Below are positions 49,247-56,633 of a stretch of 64,000 nt of DNA, piece after piece. A model generated the notes under the pieces. That model ran no database searches. It was not told the DNA's origin and worked only from the letters and a program-made list of their open reading frames with translations. The stretch is from Nocardia brasiliensis (lineage in GTDB: Bacteria > Actinomycetota > Actinomycetes > Mycobacteriales > Mycobacteriaceae). Position 1 is the first letter of the stretch, and every line of letters starts with the position of its first letter. The stretch lies in NCBI RefSeq assembly GCF_011801125.1, contig NZ_CP046171.1, forward strand, positions 806,001-870,000, in the 5' to 3' direction. Position numbers and translations under genes: made by a program.

Positions 49247-49370
49247 CCCCAAGAGCGCGCCCCGCCGCCGCCCCGTGAGCGCGCGCGGCACCGCTGCCCC
49301 TTGAGGCGCGCGGCACCGCTGCCCCTTGAGGCGCGCTACGCCGCTGACCGTGAGCGCGCGCTGCGCTGCT
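49228..49370 (+). repeat. Degenerate 25-bp tandem repeats at the end of the AraC gene
   Basis: Two exact 25-bp units (49281-49305 and 49306-49330, core GGCACCGCTGCCCCTTGAG) are flanked by diverged copies at about 49254-49279 and 49331-49354 and a partial one to about 49370. The last codons and stop of the AraC gene (GCGCACTACGCCGCTGACC) look like one more unit, almost repeated at 49331-49350. The array probably grew from the gene's 3' end. It fills the convergent gap; no simple terminator hairpin was found there. Confidence 0.75.
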
Positions 49371-49406
49371 GGCCGGTGCGGGTGCGCTGGGTCGGCGTGC
49401 GTCGCG

Positions 49407-50132
49407 TCAGGACTCTTCGCCGCGGCCGGTGCGGCTGCCCGCGTAGGCGAATTCGCGGATCTTGCCGACGGCGCGCGGGAGCAGGTCCACACCGTCCGGG
49501 GTGTTGAGCATCGGATCGTAGAAGTCCGTTCGATGCTCGTGCGGTTCGGCCGGGCGCAGGGTCAGTTCGGCGAGCCGGAAGGTCGGCGTCGCGAGCCCGC
49601 TCGCCGTGAGCTCGAACGATATGGCGTTGTCGCGCAGGTGCTCCCGCAGCTCGGCCAGCGAGGCCGAGGTGGGCTGGTCTCGGTCGGGTTCGGCGAAAAA
49701 CCAGGTGGGCGCGGAGTTTCCGACCCGGTACGGCATCAAGCTGCCGTATCTGGCGTGCGCCCAGCCACGGGCGGGTGTGATGGCGAACCGGCCGAGCGTG
49801 CCGCGCCCGGTGGTCGCCAGCGCGAAATCCCATGGCCGGTCTTGGCGGTCGAGCACGCGGAAGGCGAAGCCGAGCACATCGGGCAGCCCGCCCGGGAGGC
49901 CGACGCCTTTGGAAAGTCGTGCGATGACGGCGCGATCCCCTTCGCCGAACAAGGTGGCGAATTCGCCTTCGGCACGCAGGCGACCCGACAGTGCCAGACC
50001 GTTCGGATGAAAAACCCTGGCTCGCCGCAGCCGAGCGCCCGCGGCGAAGGCGGTCCGCACCGCCGACGCGGCAAACCCATCAGCCGCGGGCCGGTCATCG
50101 CGCATCGAATCGCTCTGTGCTGCCGTTGCCAT
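49407..50132 (-). CDS. Catalase-superfamily-like protein lacking the usual catalytic histidine
   Basis: A 241-residue protein that reads like the haem-catalase beta-barrel: RRARVFHPNGLALSGRLRAEGEFATLFGEGDRAVIARLSKGVGLPGGLPDVLGFAFRVL, then WDFALATTGRG. This follows the catalase run 'akgxgaxGxF...ifxxxGkxt.vxaRFS...rgfAlkFy...wDlvgn'. The barrel starts after the point where catalases have their distal His, and the proximal Tyr domain is absent. Some databases call relatives 'phosphodiesterase', which nothing here supports. ATG 50132 follows AAGGA. Function unknown. Confidence 0.65.
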   Translation of the reverse strand: MATAAQSDSMRDDRPAADGFAASAVRTAFAAGARLRRARVFHPNGLALSGRLRAEGEFATLFGEGDRAVIARLSKGVGLPGGLPDVLGFAFRVLDRQDRPWDFALATTGRGTLGRFAITPARGWAHARYGSLMPYRVGNSAPTWFFAEPDRDQPTSASLAELREHLRDNAISFELTASGLATPTFRLAELTLRPAEPHEHRTDFYDPMLNTPDGVDLLPRAVGKIREFAYAGSRTGRGEES

Positions 50133-50206
50133 CGGAGTTTCCTTCTGCTCGAGGGACACTGCTATCCCTCGACTGCCCGGCCTCGGCGTGGCTAAACGAA
50201 CGGTGC

Positions 50207-50986
50207 TCAGCTCGGTGGCACGTCGGCCCGGCCGCCCATCGGCACGCTGCGGAAATGCGTTGTCAGTCCGTGTGTTTCGTCGATGATGTGCAGAGCGACC
50301 GCAGGGTCCGGCGCGTAGTCCATCACGTGGTCCGGCGGGTCGAGTTCCCATTCGCCGCCGAGCACAGACGCGGTGCTCGGCGCGACGAGCAGCGGCCGGC
50401 CCGCGAATGTCGTGGTGGCCGAGGAATGGGCGTGACCGGTGAGCACGGCGATGACGCGGTCGTCGCCCGCGACGAGCTCGGCAAGCTTTTCCGGTGCCGC
50501 CAAGGCGATCTCGTCGACGATCGGGCTGAACAGGTGGGCGGGCGGATGATGCAGTGCGATCAGTACGGGCTTATCCCCGGGTGCCGCCGCGAGCGTGTCG
50601 CGCAGCCAGGCGTAGGTGTCCTCGCTCAGCAGGCCGCTCGGTTCGCCGGGAATGCTCGAATCCAGCAGGGCGACGGTTAGATCGCCGATCCGCCGGGTCT
50701 GATTGATCGGTTCGGTCGAGGCGGGTTCGCCGAGCAGGACACTGCGGAAGTTCGCGCGATCATCGTGGTTGCCCGGGATGGCGTACACCGGAATGTCGAG
50801 GTCGAAGGCCCGCCTGGCCTGCTCGTACTGTTCGGGTTTGCCCGCGTCGGTGACGTCGCCGGTCACCAGGATCACGTCGGGCCTGCGGCGCAGCCCGGTG
50901 AGGTAGGCCAGCACTCGATCGACCCGCGCGGCGTTACGGTCGCTGAGATCGAAATGAGTGTCGCTGACCTGGGCCACCAAGATCAT
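50207..50986 (-). CDS. Class III cyclic-nucleotide-type metallophosphoesterase
   Basis: A 259-residue calcineurin-like phosphoesterase with all five metal-binding blocks: SDTH (Asp9, His11), VTGDVTD (Asp44), GNHDD (Asn73-His74), LHHPP and TGHAH. The order and length fit CpdA/Rv0805-type enzymes that hydrolyse 3',5'-cAMP or other phosphodiesters. An adenylate cyclase is encoded 2.1 kb away, so a cAMP role is plausible but not proven. It lies 74 bp upstream of the catalase-like gene on the same strand. Confidence 0.9.
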   Translation of the reverse strand: MILVAQVSDTHFDLSDRNAARVDRVLAYLTGLRRRPDVILVTGDVTDAGKPEQYEQARRAFDLDIPVYAIPGNHDDRANFRSVLLGEPASTEPINQTRRIGDLTVALLDSSIPGEPSGLLSEDTYAWLRDTLAAAPGDKPVLIALHHPPAHLFSPIVDEIALAAPEKLAELVAGDDRVIAVLTGHAHSSATTTFAGRPLLVAPSTASVLGGEWELDPPDHVMDYAPDPAVALHIIDETHGLTTHFRSVPMGGRADVPPS

Positions 50987-51138
50987 CGGCGTTCGCTTTC
51001 TCTGTGGGATCGCTCCGTTGCGTCAGAGTGTGCCCGCCTCCCGCGCGCGACACGATACAAGGCTAGTTGACCTGCGCGTTAGCCGTCGCCATGAGCCTTG
51101 CCACCAGCACAAACGTGCGCGGTGGTCTGTGTTGACGG

Positions 51139-51576
51139 TCATACCGTTTCCTCGGTGACCAGGGCGGCCAGCCGTTGCAGCGAGCGCAGGAACACCCGGC
51201 GGTCGGCCGCGGGCAGGTGGTCGAGCAAGCGTTGCTCCTGCTCCTGGATATCGCGCTGGGCGCGCTCGCGCAGGGTGTGGCCCGCGGCGGTGAGCGAGAC
51301 CAGATTGACCCGCCGGTCCGCCGGATCCGGTTCGCGCCGAATGAGTTCGCGCCGCTGCAACTCGTCGAGCACGCCGATGATGCGGGTCTTGTCCGCGCCG
51401 ATCGCCTTGGCCAGCGCGGCCTGGGTGTAGACGGGTTCCGTGTCGAGTCCGAGCAGGACGGCGTAGCCCCACATCGACAGCTCGTGGCGGGCCAGCACCG
51501 GCTGTTCCGCGGCCAGCAGCGCGCGGCCGAGCGGCGCGATCATGGCGGCGAGGTCGGGTCGGCGGGCTTCGGGCAT
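51139..51576 (-). CDS. MarR family regulator
   Basis: A 145-residue winged-helix regulator. HELSMWGYAVLLGLDTEPVYTQAALAKAIGADKTRIIGVLDELQRRELIRREPDPADRRVNLVSLTAAG holds the helix-turn-helix and the D-R-R wing. Start ATG 51576; the frame upstream crosses the palindromic operator and is not used. It is divergent from the DinB-type gene with an elaborate palindrome between the two, so it probably represses itself and that gene. Confidence 0.9.
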   Translation of the reverse strand: MPEARRPDLAAMIAPLGRALLAAEQPVLARHELSMWGYAVLLGLDTEPVYTQAALAKAIGADKTRIIGVLDELQRRELIRREPDPADRRVNLVSLTAAGHTLRERAQRDIQEQEQRLLDHLPAADRRVFLRSLQRLAALVTEETV

Positions 51577-51600
51577 GGCTAGAAAATACTGCTTGCTAGA

Positions 51601-51637
51601 TAATAAGCTCGTGCATACGATATGCTCGTGCTTATTA
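51601..51637. promoter_or_regulatory. Nested coaxial palindrome, probable MarR operator
   Basis: Outer arms TAATAAGC (51601-51608) and GCTTATTA (51630-51637) and inner arms GCATA (51613-51617) and TATGC (51621-51625) share one centre at base 51619. The site is AT-rich in a GC-rich genome and lies 25 bp from each divergent start. Two coaxial dyads suit a dimeric winged-helix repressor, or two overlapping sites. Confidence 0.75.
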
Positions 51638-51662
51638 ATTGGGAACTCTGAGGAGGGGCGAG

Positions 51663-52310
51663 ATGTCCATTGATCCGGACACCGGTACGGCATCGCGCAC
51701 TCTCGACGCCCTGATGCGCGAGGTCGACCTGGTCGCCTTGGACGCGCGAGCGGTGCGTACCAGCGTCGACCTGGTCGATCGGGCGACCGCAGCTGATCTC
51801 ACCAGGCCGACGCCGTGCGCCGACTGGACCCTGCACGGTCTGTTGACGCACATGATCGCGCAGCATCACGGTTTCGCCGCGGCGGTGCGCGGTGACAGCG
51901 ATCCGACGGTCTGGAAGACCCGCGCGCTCGGCGGCGACCCGGTGGCGAGCTACCGGGCCGCCGCGACGGAGGTCGGCACCGCGTTCGCCGAACCGGACGT
52001 GTTCGACCGGAAGATTCTGCTGGCCGAGTTCAGCGGCGAGTTCCAGTTCTCCGGCGCGCAGGCGGTGAGCTTCCACTTCATCGACTACGTCGTGCACTCC
52101 TGGGACGTGGCAAGGACTTTGGATCTACCGGTGCACTTCGACGCCGACCTGCTCGATGCTGCCCACGTCGTGGCCGCGGCCGTCCCCGGCGGTGCGACCC
52201 GGCTGGCGCCCGGCGCGGCCTTCGGTCCCGAGGTGCCCTGGTCCACCGGGGACTGTCTGGACCAGATCGTCGCGATGCTCGGTCGTTCCCCGCGCTGGCC
52301 CGACGACTGA
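51663..52310 (+). CDS. TIGR03086-type metal-binding (DinB/mycothiol-like) protein
   Basis: A 215-residue four-helix DinB-fold protein. DLTRPTPCADWTLHGLLTHMIAQHHGFAAAV carries the typical first metal His and the CxxW turn; FHFIDYVVHSWDVARTLD holds the other His residues (HFIDYVVHSWD). The C-terminal part ends with DCLDQIVAMLGRSPRWP, as in TIGR03086 and mycothiol-dependent maleylpyruvate isomerase relatives. It may use mycothiol, but the reaction is unknown. GAGGAGGGG before ATG 51663. Control by the divergent MarR is likely. Confidence 0.9.
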   Translation: MSIDPDTGTASRTLDALMREVDLVALDARAVRTSVDLVDRATAADLTRPTPCADWTLHGLLTHMIAQHHGFAAAVRGDSDPTVWKTRALGGDPVASYRAAATEVGTAFAEPDVFDRKILLAEFSGEFQFSGAQAVSFHFIDYVVHSWDVARTLDLPVHFDADLLDAAHVVAAAVPGGATRLAPGAAFGPEVPWSTGDCLDQIVAMLGRSPRWPDD

Positions 52311-52338
52311 TTCCCGCTATGCCCGTAGGGCCGGTGGC

Positions 52339-53082
52339 TCAGCGCAGGAGCCGGTCGACCTCGTCGGCGGTCGCCGCCACCGGAAGCCAGAAGCCGGCGT
52401 CCGGCGGTGCTTCGAGGGCGAGCTCCGGCGGGGTGCGCCAGGAGGCCGACAGGCCGAGCCGCCAGGAATGCAGGTAGGTGCGCTCGTGGGTGCCCGACTT
52501 GTCGAAGAGGGGGTCGCCGACGATGGGGTGCCCGATCCAGGCCAGCTGCACCCGGATCTGATGGCGGCGGCCGGTGATCGGGCGCAGCGCGAGCACCGTG
52601 TGCTCCGCGCGGCGCAGCACCGTGGTGAATCGCGTGGTTGACGGGTAGGACTTGGTGTCGAGCAGGTCGGCGTCGTCGACGAACCAGCGGTCGCCGTCGC
52701 GCTGAATGCGCTCGCGCGGTGCGGCGATCCGCACCCGGTTCTTGCGCCCGACACTGAGCGGCAGTTCCAGGACCCCGGTCTCGGGCAGCCCCGCCGACTC
52801 GACGATCGCCAGATACGCCTTGTCCGCGGTCTGCTTGTTGAACTGCCTGGTCAACTCGCCGTGGGCACCGAGCTCCTTGGCGAACAAGATCAAGCCGGAG
52901 GTCACCTTGTCGATCCGGTGCACCGGGTAGAGCGTCTCGCCCGCCGCGGCCGCCAGCTCGACGAGATCGGTGTCGTGCCGCTCGCCGGTGACCGAGATGC
53001 CTGCAGGCTTGTGCAACGCCAGGATCGCGTCGTCCTCCGCGACGAGGCAGCGGGCGCGCAGCTCGGACCAGTCCATTTCCAC
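52339..53082 (-). CDS. RluA-family pseudouridine synthase
   Basis: A 247-residue RluA/RluD-type enzyme that turns uridine into pseudouridine in rRNA or tRNA. The catalytic motif is HRIDKVTSGLILFAK with Asp58. ALHKPAGISVTGERH (motif I) precedes it, and LRPITGRRHQIRVQLAWIGHPIVGDPLF (motifs IIa/III) follows. No S4 domain is present. It ends 28 bp from the DinB gene (convergent) and is 48 bp downstream of the cyclase gene. Confidence 0.94.
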   Translation of the reverse strand: MEMDWSELRARCLVAEDDAILALHKPAGISVTGERHDTDLVELAAAAGETLYPVHRIDKVTSGLILFAKELGAHGELTRQFNKQTADKAYLAIVESAGLPETGVLELPLSVGRKNRVRIAAPRERIQRDGDRWFVDDADLLDTKSYPSTTRFTTVLRRAEHTVLALRPITGRRHQIRVQLAWIGHPIVGDPLFDKSGTHERTYLHSWRLGLSASWRTPPELALEAPPDAGFWLPVAATADEVDRLLR

Positions 53083-53130
53083 CGGGATGAGGATACGGCC
53101 GTGTGATCGCCGGATCGTTGCGTGCCCGGC

Positions 53131-54138
53131 TCAGCTCTGCTTCTCGTTGCGCCGCAACACATGTGGGCGCAGCCGGTTGAACCCGCGCACCCGCACGCTG
53201 CGCAGATTCTTGACGACGAACTCCGGTTCGCCGTCGAGCGCGGCGGCGGCTTCGTCGTCGATCAACACCGTGCCCGGTCGCGCGACGCCGGTGAGCCGGG
53301 AGGCGATGTTGACGACCGAGCCGTACAGATCGCCGAAGCGCTGCAGCACCGGCCCGTACGCCACCGCGACGCGCAGCTCCGGGGTGCCGCCGACCATCAT
53401 GGTCGACTCCTGGATGGCCAGCGCGATCCGGGCCGCGTCGGCGGCGTTGGTCGCGGCGAACATCACCTCGTCGCCGACGTTCTTCACCACCCAGCCGCCG
53501 TTCTCGGTGATCGCGGCGGTCGTGGTCGATTCGAACGATTCCAGCAGCAGCGAGAGTTCGTCGGGATGCAGGTGCCTGGTCAGCCGGGTGTAGCCGACCA
53601 TGTCGGCGAAGCCGACGGCCAGCTCGCGCACGGTTTCCCCGGCGGAGGTGCCGGGGTCGAGTGAGCGCGAGAGCGCCGCGGCGAGGTGGCGGCGCCAGGC
53701 GTAGCCGTTGAGCTGTTCGAGCGTGGCGATGGTGCCCTCGGTCGCGCGGCGGACGGTCTCGGCGGGGTCGGCGTCCGGGTCGGCGGCGGCGAGGCGGGCG
53801 CCGATCTCGGCGAGCACCAGGTCGACCTGCCACTCGGCCAACCTGGCCATGCCCTGGCCGAGGGTGCGCGCGGTCGCCGCCTGCTGGCGGGCGTCGGCGG
53901 AGGACAGCACGTCGAGGGCGCGAAAATTCCGCACGGCCGCGATATCGGCGTCGGTGTAGTCGACGGCGTCGTCGTCGAGCCCGGTGGGGAAGCCGAGCGC
54001 GGTCCACAGCCGCTTGGTCAGCGCGGTGGTGCTGTCCGACTGTTCGGCGACCTGGGTGCGGGTGTACTGCCGTGGGCCGTCGAGGAGATAGGCCTCGACA
54101 ACCGTCTGCACCAGCTCGGACTTCTCGGTGGGCACCAT
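53131..54138 (-). CDS. Class III adenylate cyclase with N-terminal regulatory domain
   Basis: A 335-residue cyclase with the Rv1264/Rv2212 layout: an all-helical regulatory domain (about 1-165), a linker, then the catalytic domain (about 170-325). All expected active-site residues are visible: metal-binding Asp179 (GFADMVGYT) and Asp223 (KNVGDEVMF), adenine-selecting Lys219 and Asp270 (GDLYG), and transition-state Asn277 and Arg281 (NIASR). It should make cAMP as a dimer. In Rv1264 the N-domain senses pH and lipids. ATG 54138 has TAAGGT 6 nt upstream (54145-54150, reverse strand), a leaderless pattern. Confidence 0.93.
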   Translation of the reverse strand: MVPTEKSELVQTVVEAYLLDGPRQYTRTQVAEQSDSTTALTKRLWTALGFPTGLDDDAVDYTDADIAAVRNFRALDVLSSADARQQAATARTLGQGMARLAEWQVDLVLAEIGARLAAADPDADPAETVRRATEGTIATLEQLNGYAWRRHLAAALSRSLDPGTSAGETVRELAVGFADMVGYTRLTRHLHPDELSLLLESFESTTTAAITENGGWVVKNVGDEVMFAATNAADAARIALAIQESTMMVGGTPELRVAVAYGPVLQRFGDLYGSVVNIASRLTGVARPGTVLIDDEAAAALDGEPEFVVKNLRSVRVRGFNRLRPHVLRRNEKQS

Positions 54139-54279
54139 GTCCGTACCTTACGACGGGCCGGGCCGCGGCCGGTGTGAACACCGTCGCAATTGGGTGACCT
54201 CACAGCCGCCGGTCACCGTCTTCGGTCACCTCGGCTGATTCCGCCGCGTTGCCCGCCGTTCGTGACGGGCCGCCGCGAC

Positions 54280-55440
54280 CTACGCCGGGGTCGCCTTGAT
54301 CTGCGCCAGGAAAGCGTCGATGGCCGACCACATCTGGGGATTCAGCTGGGTATGCGTCCCCGTGCCGGTGACCGTGCGGAAGTCGGTCCCACTGGCGGCG
54401 AGTTGGGCGGCGAGTGCGCCGTGCAAGGGCGAGAAGACCATTGTGTCGGTGACATTGACCAGCAGCAGGATCGGGGCGTCGTAGCCGGCCGTCGGCACCG
54501 TCAGGTAGGAATCGTAGGCAGCGCGAAGGGTGCTGTCGGACAACGACTTCGACAGCAGCTGCCCGATGCCGAGACCGTCCACCCTGGCCTCGATCTCCGG
54601 CTTGCACATGGTGGCGATCTCGTCGATCACGGTGCGGCCCAGTGGCGTCAGGAACTGATCCACGTCGACGTCTGGGCGCGCCGCGCGCAGGCCGGCCAGG
54701 ATGCTGGCGAAGAAGCCGAGCGTCGACTCGGTGTCGGGAACCGCCGGAATGCCCGGTCCCGCAACGGGAAGCAGCTTCTCGACATCGGACTCCGGATCGA
54801 TCGCGACGGTGCCGCGGAAATCGAGGTCGGGCGCGTAGGTCGATTGCAGGTGACCGGTGCCGAGCGCGGCCTGTCCCCCTTGCGAGAGGCCGAGTACCGA
54901 CCAGGTCTTCGACAGCTCCGGGCGGGCCGTGCGAGCGGCGCGCAGCAGGTCGAGGGTGGCGGTGGCCTCGGTGCGCACCTCCAGGTACGGATGCGGGCCG
55001 GTGTCGAACAAGCCGAGGCCGAGATAGTCGGGCGCCACGACCGCGAAGCCCTGCCCGACGAGATGCCGCATGATGTCGTCTTCTTCTTCGTGCCAGTGCG
55101 AGGCGGGCGCGGTGCCGGGATCGGATTCGCCGCCGCAGCCCTGCCCGAGTCCGGTGGTGCCGTGGTCGAACGCGACGATCGGCCAGCCGCCCGCGGGCGG
55201 GGTGCCCTGCGGGACGAACAGCGCGCCGCTGGCCCGCCGCGGGGTGCCGTCGGAGCTCGTCATCCAGTAGGTGATGACCGACCCGTCGGCCATCCCGTGC
55301 CATCCGTCGGCCTGAGGTGTGGCATTGATCAGCATCCCCGGAGCTTCCGCGCTCGCCGGGGTGGCTTGCAGGGCGAGCGAGATGCAGGCCGTCGCCGTTG
55401 CCACGGCGACGGAACTTTTCCAACCACGAACAACACGCAT
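54280..55440 (-). CDS. Secreted lipase (LIP family), second copy
   Basis: A 386-residue exported hydrolase. Signal peptide (SSVAVATATACISLALQATPASA, cleaved near 31). The core has VAFDHGTTGLGQGC (oxyanion region), APDYLGLGLFDTGPHPYL, the nucleophile elbow VLGLSQGGQAAL and the acid/base region VNVTDTMVFSPLHGALAAQL...GTGTHTQL. Cys pairs (GQGCGG, TMCKPE) may form a disulfide. It is only distantly related to the lipase at 40648, with a different nucleophile motif (GLSQG versus GYSGG). ATG 55440 is chosen from the signal peptide. Confidence 0.9.
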   Translation of the reverse strand: MRVVRGWKSSVAVATATACISLALQATPASAEAPGMLINATPQADGWHGMADGSVITYWMTSSDGTPRRASGALFVPQGTPPAGGWPIVAFDHGTTGLGQGCGGESDPGTAPASHWHEEEDDIMRHLVGQGFAVVAPDYLGLGLFDTGPHPYLEVRTEATATLDLLRAARTARPELSKTWSVLGLSQGGQAALGTGHLQSTYAPDLDFRGTVAIDPESDVEKLLPVAGPGIPAVPDTESTLGFFASILAGLRAARPDVDVDQFLTPLGRTVIDEIATMCKPEIEARVDGLGIGQLLSKSLSDSTLRAAYDSYLTVPTAGYDAPILLLVNVTDTMVFSPLHGALAAQLAASGTDFRTVTGTGTHTQLNPQMWSAIDAFLAQIKATPA

Positions 55441-55607
55441 CGAAAGCCCTCTCCACCGTATTGGACGAACGTCCAGTTGAAGACCAGGGTAAATCGGATG
55501 TGTATCTACCACATCGTGTGGTGGCGAACTGTAAGCAAACGCACGTTACCTGAGTGTGAGTGGTGAATGCCCGGTTTGTGCCGGATGTCGAGACGTGACC
55601 GCCGACG

Positions 55608-56474
55608 TCAGGTCTGCTGCCGCGCGCGCTCGATCAGCGCCCGCGCTTGTCGTCGGTGCTCGACCGCCGAACGGCCGAGTGCGGTCGCGATTGCCGCGAG
55701 ATAGTGGGCGACGGGTTCCAGAGTGACAAGGCCGCTGCCCGCGCCCGCGAATTCGGTTGTGGCGGGAAGTAATCGGTCGTAGCACCGGCGCAGCACCGCT
55801 TCCTCCCGCAGGCCGATCGCGGCGTGCACGGTGAGGCAGGTGCGCAGTTCGTACAGTAGGTCGTGTGGTGGTTCGGGGGTCGCCCGCAACGCCGTGGCGG
55901 CTTCTTCGTGAAGGTCGCTCTGCAGCAGGGATATCGGGCGTATCCAAGGTTCGTACGGCCCGTACTGCTCGCTGGGATCGGTCCCGAGCGGCAGCCCGTG
56001 GCGCAGTCGCACGCAGAAGAGTGCGAGGGGGAGTAGTCCCTGCTCGACGCCGGGCATGCCGCTGCCACTGAGGGTTTGCGCCGCGGCACGGTAAGCGGCC
56101 TCGGCGGCCACCGGAGTCCCGGTGAGTGCGGTGCGCAGCGCGGCGAACCACTCGGTGAACACCCCGACCATCGGTAGTTCGTATTCGGCGGCCAAACGGT
56201 CGGCGGCGGCCGCGTGCTCGGCGGCAGCACGGAGATCGGCTGTCGCACAACTGGATTGGATGGCGATGAGGTGGCCAAGCACCGCGAAGGAGATCAAGCC
56301 GTGCGCACCGCCGAGCGCGATGAGCTCGTCCCCGACCCGCCCGCGTGCCGCGCTGAGCCCGGCGTGCTGGAACGTGTGCATGAAACGACCGTTGAGCGCG
56401 AACGCCAGCAGCGCCGGATCATCGAGTGCTGCAACAGGATTGGGGCGCGTCTCTCGGCTTCGACGCCGAAGCAC
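55608..56474 (-). pseudogene. C-terminal fragment of a SARP/BTAD-like regulator, 5' end lost
   Basis: About 275 real residues in tetratricopeptide-like helices: DPALLAFALNGRFMHTFQHAGL, VLGHLIAIQSSCATADLRAAAEHAAAADRLAAEYELP and MPGVEQGLLPLALFCVRLRHGLP. They look like the C-terminal sensor half of an AfsR/SARP (BTAD) regulator. The N-terminal DNA-binding and BTAD/NB-ARC parts are missing. The only start (GTG 56474) lies inside sequence that belongs, on the other strand, to a hydrolase fragment, and its first 11 or so codons (LRRRSRETR...) are not part of the protein. It could still be expressed as a short protein, but a 5' deletion is more likely. Confidence 0.6.
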
Positions 56475-56590
56475 TGTGGCGCGCTTGGGCTCCCGACCTG
56501 ACGCACACCACCGTGAGCTGCGGCCACTTCATGGCCGAGGAGGCACCGGCCACCGTCACCGCCGCGCTGCGCGCGTTGCTGGCCAGATGA
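56438..56590 (+). pseudogene. C-terminal remnant of an alpha/beta-hydrolase
   Basis: Fifty residues with good codon bias: DWGASLGFDAEALWRAWAPD, then an HTTVSCGHFMAEEAPATV segment and a final ALRALLAR*. CGHFMAEEAP is the catalytic-His motif of haloacetate-dehalogenase-like alpha/beta-hydrolases (usually CGHFLPEEAP). No start codon or upstream part exists; the frame begins where the reverse-strand regulator fragment ends. It is the 3' end of a gene whose first 80% has gone. Confidence 0.65.
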
Positions 56591-56633
56591 ACTCGGGGCG
56601 AGGTCCGCGTATCCGGCGCGGACCTCGCCCGGC

